Shown here piece by piece: positions 53,421 to 62,128 of a stretch of DNA of 64,000 nucleotides. This DNA is from Novipirellula sp052161655 (GTDB lineage: Bacteria > Planctomycetota > Planctomycetia > Pirellulales > Pirellulaceae). The position numbers and the translations under genes are program-made. The DNA is taken from assembly GCF_052161655.1 (NCBI RefSeq), contig NZ_CP197418.1:3410001-3474000 (forward strand), read 5' to 3'. The notes below the pieces were generated by a model. That model worked only from the letters and a program-made list of their open reading frames with translations. It did not search any database and was not told where the DNA came from. Within the stretch, counting starts at the first letter, position 1; every line of letters starts with the position of its first letter.

Positions 53421-53848
53421 CCTACGGTTCCTCCGACGAACCCAATCTGATTTTTTTTTACGTGCAATCGCCCAGGACAAACTTGACCAGGGCGGATGGG
53501 GGGTCTGGCAATGCAACTCATTTCCAGAAAGATTCCCACGTCATTGTAATTCGGGCGAAATCCCATGCGTTCGTGATTTTTTGCTCACTTGCTCGCCCAC
53601 CTTCGCGTGATCAGCGGTTTCGCTGCGATGGCTTTGATCGCTATAACCCCTTTAGCGGTGCAGAATCTTCCGAGATTGCCCTATCGAGCGAATCGGTTGT
53701 AAAGCGTACAAATTACGCAGGTTGACTAGGCAAGAATGCCGAAGAAGAAGCAGCGATCGATCTTCCCGGCGGCTGGCGGTTGCCGTTAAACAGAGAAATT
53801 CAACTCCGATTCGAAAATCCGCAAGACTGACCAAAAGGACTTCAAGGC
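53421..53848. other. 428-bp divergent intergenic region upstream of gyrA
   Basis: Contains promoters for the secreted-protein pair (minus) and the topoisomerase pair (plus). No gene or clear repeat seen. Confidence 0.5.
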
Positions 53849-56314
53849 GTGGCCAAACGGCAAAAACGAAACTCATCTTCGGGATCGAGCCGAAAAGGCT
53901 CTTCCAAAAACAACGGCGAAAGCAATGGGTCGCTGTTTGACGCGGTCGATGACCACTTGCTGACGTCGATCCCGCTACGGCAAGCTGCCCAATCACGGTA
54001 CCTCAACTATTCGTTGTCGGTGATCACCAGCCGGGCATTGCCCGACGTGCGTGACGGGCTGAAGCCGGTCCAGCGGCGAATTCTGTACACGATGAACCAA
54101 CAAGGTCTCAACGCGTCCGCGAAGCACCGAAAATGTGCCAAGGTCGTCGGGGACGTGATGGGTAATTACCACCCCCACGGTGACAGTTCGATCTACGAAG
54201 CATTGGTGCGGATGGCGCAAGCGTTCTCGCTTCGCATGCCGCTAATCGACGGCAGCGGAAACTTCGGCAGCGTCGATGGCGATAACGCTGCGGCGATGCG
54301 GTACACCGAGTGCCGCATGACTCCGATCGCCAACGAAGTGCTGGCCGACTTGGCAACCCGCACGGTGGCGTTTAAACCGAACTACGACGGCAGCCGCGAA
54401 GAACCGGTCGTATTGCCCAGCCGCGTGCCGAACTTGTTGGTGAACGGGGCAACCGGGATCGCCGTCGGAATGGCGACCAATATTCCGCCGCATAATTTGA
54501 AAGAGGTTTGCCAGGCGCTGCTGAAGCTGCTTCGCGATCCTGAGATTAAAGACTACCAACTCGTCGCCAACGATGCGGTTCAAGGCCCGGACTTTCCCAC
54601 CGGCGGTGAGATCACCAATACGAAGGAAGAACTCCGCGAGATCTACAGCACCGGCCAAGGCACGATCAAGCTGCGTGGTACCGCCGAGCTGAATACAAAA
54701 ACAAAAGGCAGCCCGGTACTGCAGATCACTGCGATTCCGTTTGGGGTGAACAAGTCGGCGCTCGTCGAGCGGATCAATGAGATCATCTACTCGGGCAAGC
54801 TGCCGCTGGTCATCGAAGCACGCGACCTGTCGACCGACGAGATTCGCGTCGACTTGATGCTGAAAAAAGGGGCCGACGAAAACAAAGTCCTCGCCTACTT
54901 GTATAAGCACACCGATTTTCAAAAGAACTTTAACGTCAATATGACGTGTCTGGTTCCCACCGAAAATCCCGAGGTCGGCGCCCCCAATCGCTTGGGACTC
55001 AAGGAGATGCTTTGGCATTTCTTGCACTTCCGATTGGAAGTCTTGACCAAGCGGCTCGAAAATGAACTCAACGCGCTGCTGCGACGGATTCATATTCTCG
55101 AAGGCTACGCACTGATCTTCGATGCCTTGGACGAGATCATTCGGATTATCCGAAAATCCGAAGGCAAAGCCGACGCCGCGATGAAAATCATGAAGCGGTT
55201 TCCTGCGGCAAAAGGCGGCCTCGATGAAGAGCAAACCGACGCAATTCTGGAACTGAAATTGTATCGCTTGGCACGACTCGAGATCGACTTGATCATGAAC
55301 GAGTTGAAGGACAAACGTAAACGAGCCAACGAGATCAAGAAACTGTTGGACGAAGATTCAAAAGACAATTACGAATCGGGCCGCTGGACAATCGTCCGTA
55401 CCGAGATTGAATCGCTGATTGACGCCTATAACAAAGATCCGTTTGCGAAACGGCAATCTGCGATCAATACGGTTACCGAAGAAATTGAATACGTAGCCGA
55501 AGACTTTATTATCGCCGAAGACTGTCACGTCATGGTGACCAAAGACGGTTGGGTGAAACGGCAAAAACAGATTGCCGATCCAAGTAAGAGCCGGCTGCGT
55601 CAAGGTGACGAAGTGTTGACCTGCGTTTCAGGGAACACGATTTCGTCGATTGGATTCTTCTCGTCACTTGGTGTTTGCTACACCACCCGTATGACCGACA
55701 TTCCTGCGTCGACCGGGTTTGGCGAACCGATTCAAAAGTTGTTCAAACTCAAAGATGGCGAACACATCATTGCGGCGATGTCGTTTGACCCTCGCGTGAT
55801 CGGCGACATTCATGAGGACCCGAAAAAGCCGGACTTGTGTCCTCACACCCACGCTTTCGCGGCCAGTTCCAATGGATTCGCACTTCGCTTTGGCTTGGCG
55901 GGTTTTGCCGAACCGTCCACGCGAAGTGGTCGCCGGTATGCTCGCGTGGCGCCGGGGGCTTCGATCATCGACGTCGTCGCGGTCCATGGCAGCGAAGTGA
56001 TCCTCGCCGTTTCAGAAAAATGTCGAGCGATGGTCTGTGCTGCCGAAGAAGTGAATTACTTGTCCGGTGCGGGCAAGGGAGTCACGTTGATCCGCTTGAC
56101 CAGCGACGATCGATTGCTCGGTTTCAAAGCCTCGACCGGCGATCGCGATCTGATGACGGTTCAAACCAATCGAGGTGCAAAGAAGACGATCTCGACTGCC
56201 AAGTACCGCGTCACCTCACGTGGCGGCCGTGGCACCGAGATTCAAAAGAATGGCAAGATCTCAGAGATCGTGACTCCCCCACCCGCTGCACCTGAAACGT
56301 TCGACGAAAACTGA
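53849..56314 (+). CDS. gyrA: Type IIA topoisomerase subunit A (GyrA/ParC)
   Basis: 821 residues, start GTG 53849. A Lys/Ser-rich tail of about 27 residues precedes the breakage-reunion domain: SLSVITSRALPDVRDGLKPV, HPHGDSSIYEALVRMAQ, and catalytic Tyr152 in AAMRYTE. The quinolone-relevant pair is Ser and Glu (HPHGDS...YE). A coiled-coil tower region lies at about 370-500, then a beta-pinwheel C-terminal domain. Near the end is SRGGRGTEIQ, close to but not a perfect GyrA box (QRRGGRG), so gyrase versus topoisomerase IV identity is not settled. gyrB-type gene starts 2 bp after the stop. Confidence 0.92.
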   Translation: MAKRQKRNSSSGSSRKGSSKNNGESNGSLFDAVDDHLLTSIPLRQAAQSRYLNYSLSVITSRALPDVRDGLKPVQRRILYTMNQQGLNASAKHRKCAKVVGDVMGNYHPHGDSSIYEALVRMAQAFSLRMPLIDGSGNFGSVDGDNAAAMRYTECRMTPIANEVLADLATRTVAFKPNYDGSREEPVVLPSRVPNLLVNGATGIAVGMATNIPPHNLKEVCQALLKLLRDPEIKDYQLVANDAVQGPDFPTGGEITNTKEELREIYSTGQGTIKLRGTAELNTKTKGSPVLQITAIPFGVNKSALVERINEIIYSGKLPLVIEARDLSTDEIRVDLMLKKGADENKVLAYLYKHTDFQKNFNVNMTCLVPTENPEVGAPNRLGLKEMLWHFLHFRLEVLTKRLENELNALLRRIHILEGYALIFDALDEIIRIIRKSEGKADAAMKIMKRFPAAKGGLDEEQTDAILELKLYRLARLEIDLIMNELKDKRKRANEIKKLLDEDSKDNYESGRWTIVRTEIESLIDAYNKDPFAKRQSAINTVTEEIEYVAEDFIIAEDCHVMVTKDGWVKRQKQIADPSKSRLRQGDEVLTCVSGNTISSIGFFSSLGVCYTTRMTDIPASTGFGEPIQKLFKLKDGEHIIAAMSFDPRVIGDIHEDPKKPDLCPHTHAFAASSNGFALRFGLAGFAEPSTRSGRRYARVAPGASIIDVVAVHGSEVILAVSEKCRAMVCAAEEVNYLSGAGKGVTLIRLTSDDRLLGFKASTGDRDLMTVQTNRGAKKTISTAKYRVTSRGGRGTEIQKNGKISEIVTPPPAAPETFDEN

Positions 56315-56316
56315 AT

Positions 56317-58230
56317 ATGAGTACTGCAACAAAAACTTACAGTGCGAAAGATATCGTTGCCCTCGAAGGTCTCGATCCTGTTCGCAAACGTCCCGGCATG
56401 TATATCGGCGGCGTGGGGATGTCCGGACTTCACCATTTGATTTGGGAAGTCGTGGACAACTCGGTCGACGAAGCGATGAACGGTCACGCCACCGAGATCA
56501 CCGTTACGCTGCACAAAGATGGCTCGAGTGTGACCGTTAGCGACAATGGTCGTGGCATCCCCGTGGACAAGCATCCGAAAACGAAAAAGCCAGCATTGGA
56601 AATGGTGCTGACGGTGCTGCACGCGGGCGGTAAATTTGACGGCGAGAACTACAAAACCGCGGGCGGTTTGCATGGTGTCGGTGCGTCGGTTGTCAACGCG
56701 CTGTCCAAAGAACTGATCGCGGTGGTCCGCCGTGATGGTGCCCAGTACCGGATGATGTTCGAGCGAGGTGTCGCGAAAACGGGGCTGCAAAAGTTGAAAG
56801 GGGCCGTTCGCGGTACCGGGACAACAATCACGTTTAGCCCTGACCCGACGATTTTCCCCAAAGTCGATTTCGATAGCGAAACAATTCGCACGCGACTGGA
56901 AACGGCCAGCTTTCTGCATCGCGGCGTCAAGGTCACCTATATTGACGAAGTCGCGGGCACCAAGGTCTCGTACCTGCACGAACAAGGGATCGTCGATTAC
57001 TTGGCGAAGGTGCTGAAGGATCGTTCGGCGCGTCCGATTCACGACACTCCGTTCACGCTGCGTAAAGACGACGATATTCGCTTGGAGTTGACGCTGCAGT
57101 GGACCGAATCCACCGACGAACATGTCCGCAGCTACGTCAACGGGATTCCTACCGGCAGCGGCGGTACGCACGAGAACGGATTCCGCAGTGGGCTGAATAA
57201 AGCGGTTCGCAATTACATCGACACGCACAGTTTGACACCACGCGGTGTGAAAATATCTCACGAAGATATTCGCGAAGGGATGGTTGCGATTCTGTCGATC
57301 TTTATCGCGGAACCCCAATTCCAAGGGCAAACCAAAGACCGCTTGAACAACCCCGAAGTTCAAGCGACAACCGAAGCGGCCACCCGCCCGGCACTCGAAC
57401 AGTGGATGAACAATAACCGCTCGTTGGCGGATTCGATCATCGCTCGTATCATCGCCGCGGCCCGGGCGCGAGCTGCGTCGCGAGCTGCATCGGACGCGGT
57501 TTCGCGAAAAGGCGGCGCCAAGCGAACGATGTTGCCCGGCAAGCTGAGTGATTGTTTGGCGAACGGGAAATCGGATTCTGAATTGTTCATCGTCGAAGGT
57601 GACTCTGCAGGCGGCAGTGCGAAACAGGGCCGAGATCGAAACAACCAGGCGATCTTGCCGCTGCGTGGAAAGGTGTTGAACACCGAAAGCGCGACGTTGA
57701 AAAAGATCGTCGAGAACAAAGAAATCCAAGACATGATTGCCTCGCTTGGCTGTGGCATCGGTCCGAATATGAATCTTTCGACACTGCGGTATCAAAAGAT
57801 CATCTTGCTTGCGGATGCTGACTCCGACGGACATCACATCACGACGTTGCTGTTGACGTTCTTTTACCGGCACATGCCCGCGTTGATTGCCGACGGCCAC
57901 TTGTTCATTGCCGTCCCACCGCTGTATCGCATTGACATCGGCAAGGAAACCTATTGGGCGAACGACGAAGAACATCGCGAGCAGATTTTGGCAGATCATG
58001 CCAAGCGAGCTAAACCCGAGATCACGCGATTTAAAGGTCTCGGCGAAATGATGCCCAAGGTACTTTGGGAAACGACGCTGAACCCCAAGACTCGCCGTTT
58101 GCTAAAAGTCGAAGTGGATGACCACTTGGAAACCGACCGTGTGATCAGCGATTTGATGGGACGCGATGCATCGGCGCGTTTCCGATTCATCATGGAACGC
58201 GCCGAAGACGCCGAAGAAATCGACGTCTAA
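56317..58230 (+). CDS. gyrB: Type IIA topoisomerase subunit B (GyrB/ParE)
   Basis: 637 residues. GHKL ATPase domain: VRKRPGMYIGGVGMSGLHHL, VDNSVDEAMNGHA, SDNGRGIPVD, GGLHGVGASVVNALS. The transducer region follows, then TOPRIM with VEGDSAGGSAKQGRD (about 427) and LADADSDGHHI (about 500), ending RFIMERAEDAEEIDV. Length suits both ParE and short GyrB. Together with the A subunit encoded 2 bp upstream it would form the A2B2 enzyme that changes DNA supercoiling or decatenates chromosomes. The A-before-B gene order is opposite to the usual gyrB-gyrA. Confidence 0.93.
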   Translation: MSTATKTYSAKDIVALEGLDPVRKRPGMYIGGVGMSGLHHLIWEVVDNSVDEAMNGHATEITVTLHKDGSSVTVSDNGRGIPVDKHPKTKKPALEMVLTVLHAGGKFDGENYKTAGGLHGVGASVVNALSKELIAVVRRDGAQYRMMFERGVAKTGLQKLKGAVRGTGTTITFSPDPTIFPKVDFDSETIRTRLETASFLHRGVKVTYIDEVAGTKVSYLHEQGIVDYLAKVLKDRSARPIHDTPFTLRKDDDIRLELTLQWTESTDEHVRSYVNGIPTGSGGTHENGFRSGLNKAVRNYIDTHSLTPRGVKISHEDIREGMVAILSIFIAEPQFQGQTKDRLNNPEVQATTEAATRPALEQWMNNNRSLADSIIARIIAAARARAASRAASDAVSRKGGAKRTMLPGKLSDCLANGKSDSELFIVEGDSAGGSAKQGRDRNNQAILPLRGKVLNTESATLKKIVENKEIQDMIASLGCGIGPNMNLSTLRYQKIILLADADSDGHHITTLLLTFFYRHMPALIADGHLFIAVPPLYRIDIGKETYWANDEEHREQILADHAKRAKPEITRFKGLGEMMPKVLWETTLNPKTRRLLKVEVDDHLETDRVISDLMGRDASARFRFIMERAEDAEEIDV

Positions 58231-58818
58231 GGCAGATGTTTTTAGCGTTGCAGGGCAAACTGGTCCGCAAAAACTTTTTTGTTGCAATTGGTTTGGGGGA
58301 AACTCTTATTCCAGTTCCCTACCACAGTTACCTCTCCCCCGACTTGGAGACTGCTGAATTAGCAGGTGTCATAGCGGCAATCTTTCTGTCACCTCTCCCA
58401 AGCTGACGCTCGGGAGAGGTAACTTGCGTCTATCACCGCATTACGATCTGCGAGAGCATCAGAGCCGGCGTCCACAAACGACTACTCCAGCAGTCTCACT
58501 TGTTGGGAGAGAGGTGCCAGTAGAGTTGCCCAGCCACACTAGACCGTTTTCACTTGCTGCTGCCGGACGGTTCAGATGCTACCATTAAAGGGTATGGCGG
58601 TGCTGCGCCTGCATTGCCCATTAATAGGTAGAGAGGTTCGTGAAACACGCCTCCCGACGCTGCGAAACCGTAGCGTCACGTGTTTTAGTAAGTCGTAGTT
58701 GTAACAACATGCGGCCGTCAACGAATAGCTTGACTACGAACCTATCATGAATCAGGACGCAGCATCAATCTTGCTGCGATTTCCTCAAATGACACCCTAC
58801 CATTCAGGAGAAATCCCG
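58231..58818. other. 588-bp gap with inverted repeats
   Basis: No gene supported. ACCTCTCCC occurs twice as a left arm (58330-58338 and 58391-58399) facing one right arm GGGAGAGGT (58412-58420); the outer pairing extends to 12 bp (58327-58338 with 58412-58423). The first bases (GGCAGATGTTTTT) resemble the edge of the 33874 element. Confidence 0.6.
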
Positions 58819-59148
58819 ATGTTCAAGAAGATTTTATTTGCTGGCGTGTTCGTTCTGGCTGGCGTTGTGATGACAAGCAGTGCCGATGCAGCCAATGGTC
58901 GTTTTTCGCGACACAGCGGACATCATCACAGCAGTTACCACCATGGGCATCATGGTGTCCACCAAAGCTATCGAGCTCCGGTGCATTATGGAACTCGTTA
59001 CAGATCGAGTTACCGAGCCCCGTATCGATCTTACTACGGTGGCGGCTACGGCTACCCCTCCTACGGCAGCTACCGCGGCTATGGTTATCGCGGCGGATCA
59101 GGCATATCGATCGGACGCGGCGGCGTCTCGCTATACCTGGGACGCTAA
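58819..59148 (+). CDS. Secreted Gly/Tyr/His-rich protein
   Basis: 109 residues from ATG 58819 with CAGGAG upstream; the longer frame to 58747 is disfavoured. Signal peptide about 1-26 (FKKILFAGVFVLAGVVM, cleavage near SADA). The mature chain has a His-rich stretch (HSGHHHSSYHHGHHGVHQSY), then Arg/Ser/Tyr and Gly/Tyr repeats (YYGGGYGYPSYGSYRGYGY), ending GISIGRGGVSLYLGR. Similar in style to the protein at 51948-52316, so probably paralogues or convergent low-complexity envelope proteins. Possible metal binding. A palindromic element starts 10 bp after the stop. Confidence 0.7.
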   Translation: MFKKILFAGVFVLAGVVMTSSADAANGRFSRHSGHHHSSYHHGHHGVHQSYRAPVHYGTRYRSSYRAPYRSYYGGGYGYPSYGSYRGYGYRGGSGISIGRGGVSLYLGR

Positions 59149-59158
59149 GTCCAACTTT

Positions 59159-59282
59159 CCCAATGTAGAACAGTTGTCTCAACTGTTCATCCACGGCAAC
59201 CGTAGAACCGTTGTCCTCAACTGTTCGCTTTCCTAAGCCAGCTCCGCTGGAGGAACAATTGAGACAATGGTTCTACAATGGG
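59159..59282. repeat. Element with one unit repeated directly and inverted
   Basis: Unit TGTAGAACAGTTGTCTCAAC (arm 59159-59188) recurs directly at 59201-59226 and inverted at 59253-59282 (26 of 30 complementary with the first arm). Lies between convergent genes. Confidence 0.8.
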
Positions 59283-59332
59283 CGACGAAAGCCGCCTGAA
59301 GAGTGCGATTTGTGCCACCCATCCGGGCGGTC

Positions 59333-60508
59333 TCAGCCGACGGAATCGGCGATCTGCCGGATCGCTTCGATCACCGCATCGATTTCTTCACTGCTTGTGG
59401 TCGCCGAGCCGCTAATTCGTAGCGTTCCTTCGGGGGCACTGCCAATCGGCTCGTGAATCAATGCCGCACAATGTAACCCTGCTCGCGTTTCGATCGAAAA
59501 CTGAGCATCAAGAATCGCCGACAGATCGGTCGGCGCAAAACCATCGAGGGCAATACTGACGATCGGCAACCGAGCGGGCTTTCCAAACACGCGGATCGAC
59601 TCGATGGCTCGAAGTCCCTCGTTTAATTGTCGGGCTACCGATGACAAGGTCTCGCTGTAGACCGCTGAGTCGCGGGCGGCAATCTGCTTGATCGCCACAT
59701 CCCAGCCGGCAATCGCAGCGACGTTCAAATTCCCCGGTTCTAGCTTCGCAGGCATTGCCGTCGGCATCTCCAACGACTCGGATTGGCTGCCGGTGCCACC
59801 AAACACACTGGCGTTGATTTGATCGTGCCAAGCAGGCGAAACATACAGGAATCCCGTTCCTTGCGGTCCGCCGCCGCCCTTGTGTCCCGGTGCCGCCAAC
59901 AGATCAATTCCACACGCTTGGACGTCGATTGGCAGATAACCAAACGTTTGCGCTGCATCGCACAAGAAGGCGGTTGAGTTGCCTGCGGTTCCCCGATGTC
60001 GCAATCCCTCGCCGATCGCTTGAATCGGTTGCTCTGCGCCCGTGACGTTGCTGGCCGACGTGACCGCGACCAACCGAGTCGAATCGGTAACGGCATCGAG
60101 CACGTCGTCGGCACGCACCACGCCATCGCGATCACAGTCGACGATCGTGAGCGTGACATCACGAGCCGCGGCGAGATGCGACAGCGGTCTCAATACGCTG
60201 TTGTGCTCCGCAGCGGTGGTCACGACATGGTCACCGTCGCGAACGATGCCCGCGATCGCAGCATTGATTGCCTGAGTCCCGTTGCTGAAAAACGCAATGC
60301 TCTCCGCCGCGGGACTTCCGACCAAACGCGAGAGTCCGAGTCGAGCCGAGCGCAGGATCGCGTCGGCTCGGTTCGCCGATTGATATTGGCCACGCCCCGA
60401 CGCAGCACCGCAATCGCGAGCGTACCGATCCATCGCATCCAACACGTCCGAGTGTTTTGGCCACGACGTTGCTGCGTGATCAAAATAGATTCGGCGAGGC
60501 GACGTCAT
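59333..60508 (-). CDS. Cysteine desulfurase-like class V aminotransferase
   Basis: 391 residues. Fold-type I PLP enzyme: YFDHAATSWPKHSDVLDAM at the N-terminus, FFSNGTQAINAAI, AAEHNSVLRPL, the PLP-Lys in APGHKGGGGPQGTG, and a catalytic-loop Cys in ETRAGLHCAALIHEPIG. The last motif fits the TIGR01977 cysteine-desulfurase-like group. It would take sulfur from cysteine and leave alanine. The start overlaps the moaE stop by 4 bp, so it is coupled to molybdopterin-synthase genes and may supply the sulfur for MoaD thiocarboxylation; this role is inferred from context only. Confidence 0.9.
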   Translation of the reverse strand: MTSPRRIYFDHAATSWPKHSDVLDAMDRYARDCGAASGRGQYQSANRADAILRSARLGLSRLVGSPAAESIAFFSNGTQAINAAIAGIVRDGDHVVTTAAEHNSVLRPLSHLAAARDVTLTIVDCDRDGVVRADDVLDAVTDSTRLVAVTSASNVTGAEQPIQAIGEGLRHRGTAGNSTAFLCDAAQTFGYLPIDVQACGIDLLAAPGHKGGGGPQGTGFLYVSPAWHDQINASVFGGTGSQSESLEMPTAMPAKLEPGNLNVAAIAGWDVAIKQIAARDSAVYSETLSSVARQLNEGLRAIESIRVFGKPARLPIVSIALDGFAPTDLSAILDAQFSIETRAGLHCAALIHEPIGSAPEGTLRISGSATTSSEEIDAVIEAIRQIADSVG

Positions 60509-60978
60509 TTGTCATCCCTCGCTTCGATTTCTTGCGTCCCTGAATCCGTCGCTGGATCCGTAGGGTGCACCCACTGGGTCGTTCCATCGGTGTACGTTTC
60601 GCGTTTCCAAATCGGCACGTCCGTTTTGATTTGATCCATCAACCATGGCAGCGCGGCAAACGACTGTTTGCGATGTGCACTGCTGCATCCGAGCACCACA
60701 CTCGCTTCGCCTACGGGGACTTCGCCAAGTCGATGGACGATGACGATTTTGCTCAAACCAAACTGCTCGATTGCTTCGCCCGCCAATCGATTTAGCTCCG
60801 CAAGAGCCATCGGCTGATGGGCCTCGTAGGAGAGCAGGCTGGTGATGCGGTCGCCTGTGATTCGCCGAGTCACTCCGTAGAACCACGCGTGGGCTCCGAC
60901 GTCGGGATCCGCGATCTTCGACAACAGCGGCCCATAATCAATTGGATCCTCGGTCAAGAAAACGTAGCTGTCTGGCAT
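60505..60978 (-). CDS. moaE: Molybdopterin synthase catalytic subunit
   Basis: 157 residues from ATG 60978; the longer frame (61080) overlaps moaD and adds no homology. MoaE features: GAHAWFYGVTRRITGDRITSL (near 26-46, normally GA...F.G.VR), SYEAHQPMALAELNRLA, IVIVHRLGEVPVGEASVVLG and the active-site Lys region AHRKQSF...LMDQIKTDVPIWKRE. With MoaD it makes molybdopterin from cPMP in Moco synthesis. The C-terminus adds a short acidic tail. It lies 5 bp after moaD and overlaps the desulfurase-like gene by 4 bp. Confidence 0.94.
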   Translation of the reverse strand: MPDSYVFLTEDPIDYGPLLSKIADPDVGAHAWFYGVTRRITGDRITSLLSYEAHQPMALAELNRLAGEAIEQFGLSKIVIVHRLGEVPVGEASVVLGCSSAHRKQSFAALPWLMDQIKTDVPIWKRETYTDGTTQWVHPTDPATDSGTQEIEARDDK

Positions 60979-60983
60979 CACAA

Positions 60984-61265
60984 TCAACCACCACTCACGG
61001 GTGGAATAATCGCAATTTCTTTTGCCGCCCCAAGCAGCTGAGTGTTTGCAACATAACGATTGTCTAGCGCCACCCGGCAAGACGCCAACAGTGATTGCGT
61101 GGACGGAACACGCTCAGCGATTTCGCGAAGCACGTCGTCGGCGGTCGCATCGCTTGGCACGTCAATGATCAGCGAATCGGTTTCGGCGGCGTCACGGATG
61201 GCCGCAAATAATAAGATCTCTCGCTGCATAAGGGTTACATACTTTTCGGTTAACGTGTTTCCCAT
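60984..61265 (-). CDS. moaD: Molybdopterin synthase sulfur carrier subunit
   Basis: 93 residues from ATG 61265. That ATG shares its A with the hydrolase stop (TGATG), a translational-coupling arrangement; an internal Met at 61229 is the alternative and would give a more typical ~80 residues. Ubiquitin-like fold: ILLFAAIRDAAETDSL, DATADDVLREIAERVP, ending in the essential Gly-Gly (IPPVSGG) that carries the thiocarboxylate. It partners MoaE, encoded 5 bp downstream. Confidence 0.93.
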   Translation of the reverse strand: MGNTLTEKYVTLMQREILLFAAIRDAAETDSLIIDVPSDATADDVLREIAERVPSTQSLLASCRVALDNRYVANTQLLGAAKEIAIIPPVSGG

Positions 61266-62125
61266 CACGGGCGACAGTGTCGGTGCACCATGGCCGCCGT
61301 TAAATCGCTGACAAATTCGATGTCATGAGCATGTTGTGCCAACAAATGATCCGCCCCGTCGAGCGAGATCAGTGAACACAACGGTTTGGCTTGCGCGGCC
61401 TCGGATAATTCTGTTTCGGATGCGTCCGCTTGGTTGATCAGCGACATGATCCGCAGGGCATGATCGAAGCCGACCGTTTGGTCCACGGGTGAATGCATGA
61501 TCATCGTGGGAATGCGAATGTTAGCGATCAAGTCCGGCAGGTGATGACTGCGAAAATCGTCGACCATTTGCGAATCGATCTGCCATCGATAGCCGCCGAT
61601 CGAAACTTCGCCTTTGCCGTCCTTCTCGATCGCGGGATTCATTCGCAACAGCAGCGTGGCTAGATGAGATGTGTCGCTTGGTGCCGCCAACGCGATCACA
61701 CAACACAGCTTCTTGTCCGCAGGCTGGAAACTATCAGGCGAAGCAGGTGATGACAATTCGCTGGCGACCGCCAACGAGGCTGCTCCACCGAAACTGTGTC
61801 CCATCAACGCATGCACGTCGCCCACTTCGGAATCAGCGAAGGCGATCGCAGCCTTCAAGTCGGCCACATTGGTGGTGAAGTTTGTCTGCGAGAAATCGCC
61901 GCTGCTTCCACCGAGTCCAGTCATATCGTAACGCAGGACCGCGATGCCGCGTTCAGCAAGGGCTCGCGAGATCCGCACGATGGCCTTTAAGTCTTTGTTG
62001 CAAGTGAAACAATGACTTAACACCAACACGGGAACGGCGGCCGTGGTGTCAGGACGGTCGATAATGCCCGCTAGTTCAAACCCCGCGCCGCCCGCGAATT
62101 TGACGCGATAGGATTTGCGACTCAT
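61265..62125 (-). CDS. Alpha/beta hydrolase
   Basis: 286 residues. Alpha/beta hydrolase core: VLVLSHCFTCNKDLKAI, AVLRYDMTGLGGSSGDF, nucleophile elbow GHSFGGAASLA (Ser near 111), IMHSPVDQTVGFDHA with a likely catalytic Asp, and DGADHLL with the catalytic His. It resembles the hydrolase half of proteins fused to OsmC domains in other bacteria, but no OsmC part is present here. Substrate unknown. It is tightly packed in the cluster: 3 bp after floA and overlapping moaD. Such packing suggests cotranscription rather than a known shared pathway. Confidence 0.9.
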   Translation of the reverse strand: MSRKSYRVKFAGGAGFELAGIIDRPDTTAAVPVLVLSHCFTCNKDLKAIVRISRALAERGIAVLRYDMTGLGGSSGDFSQTNFTTNVADLKAAIAFADSEVGDVHALMGHSFGGAASLAVASELSSPASPDSFQPADKKLCCVIALAAPSDTSHLATLLLRMNPAIEKDGKGEVSIGGYRWQIDSQMVDDFRSHHLPDLIANIRIPTMIMHSPVDQTVGFDHALRIMSLINQADASETELSEAAQAKPLCSLISLDGADHLLAQHAHDIEFVSDLTAAMVHRHCRP

Positions 62126-62128
62126 TGC

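Noticed and set aside
54242..55234. 330-codon minus frame opposite gyrA
   Set aside because: Shadow of the topoisomerase A subunit; no motif or ribosome site.
56242..57999. 585-codon open frame on the minus strand opposite the gyrB-type gene
   Set aside because: Translation has no domain and is Arg/His/Val-rich as expected for an antisense shadow of a high-GC3 gene; gyrB motifs on the plus strand are unambiguous.
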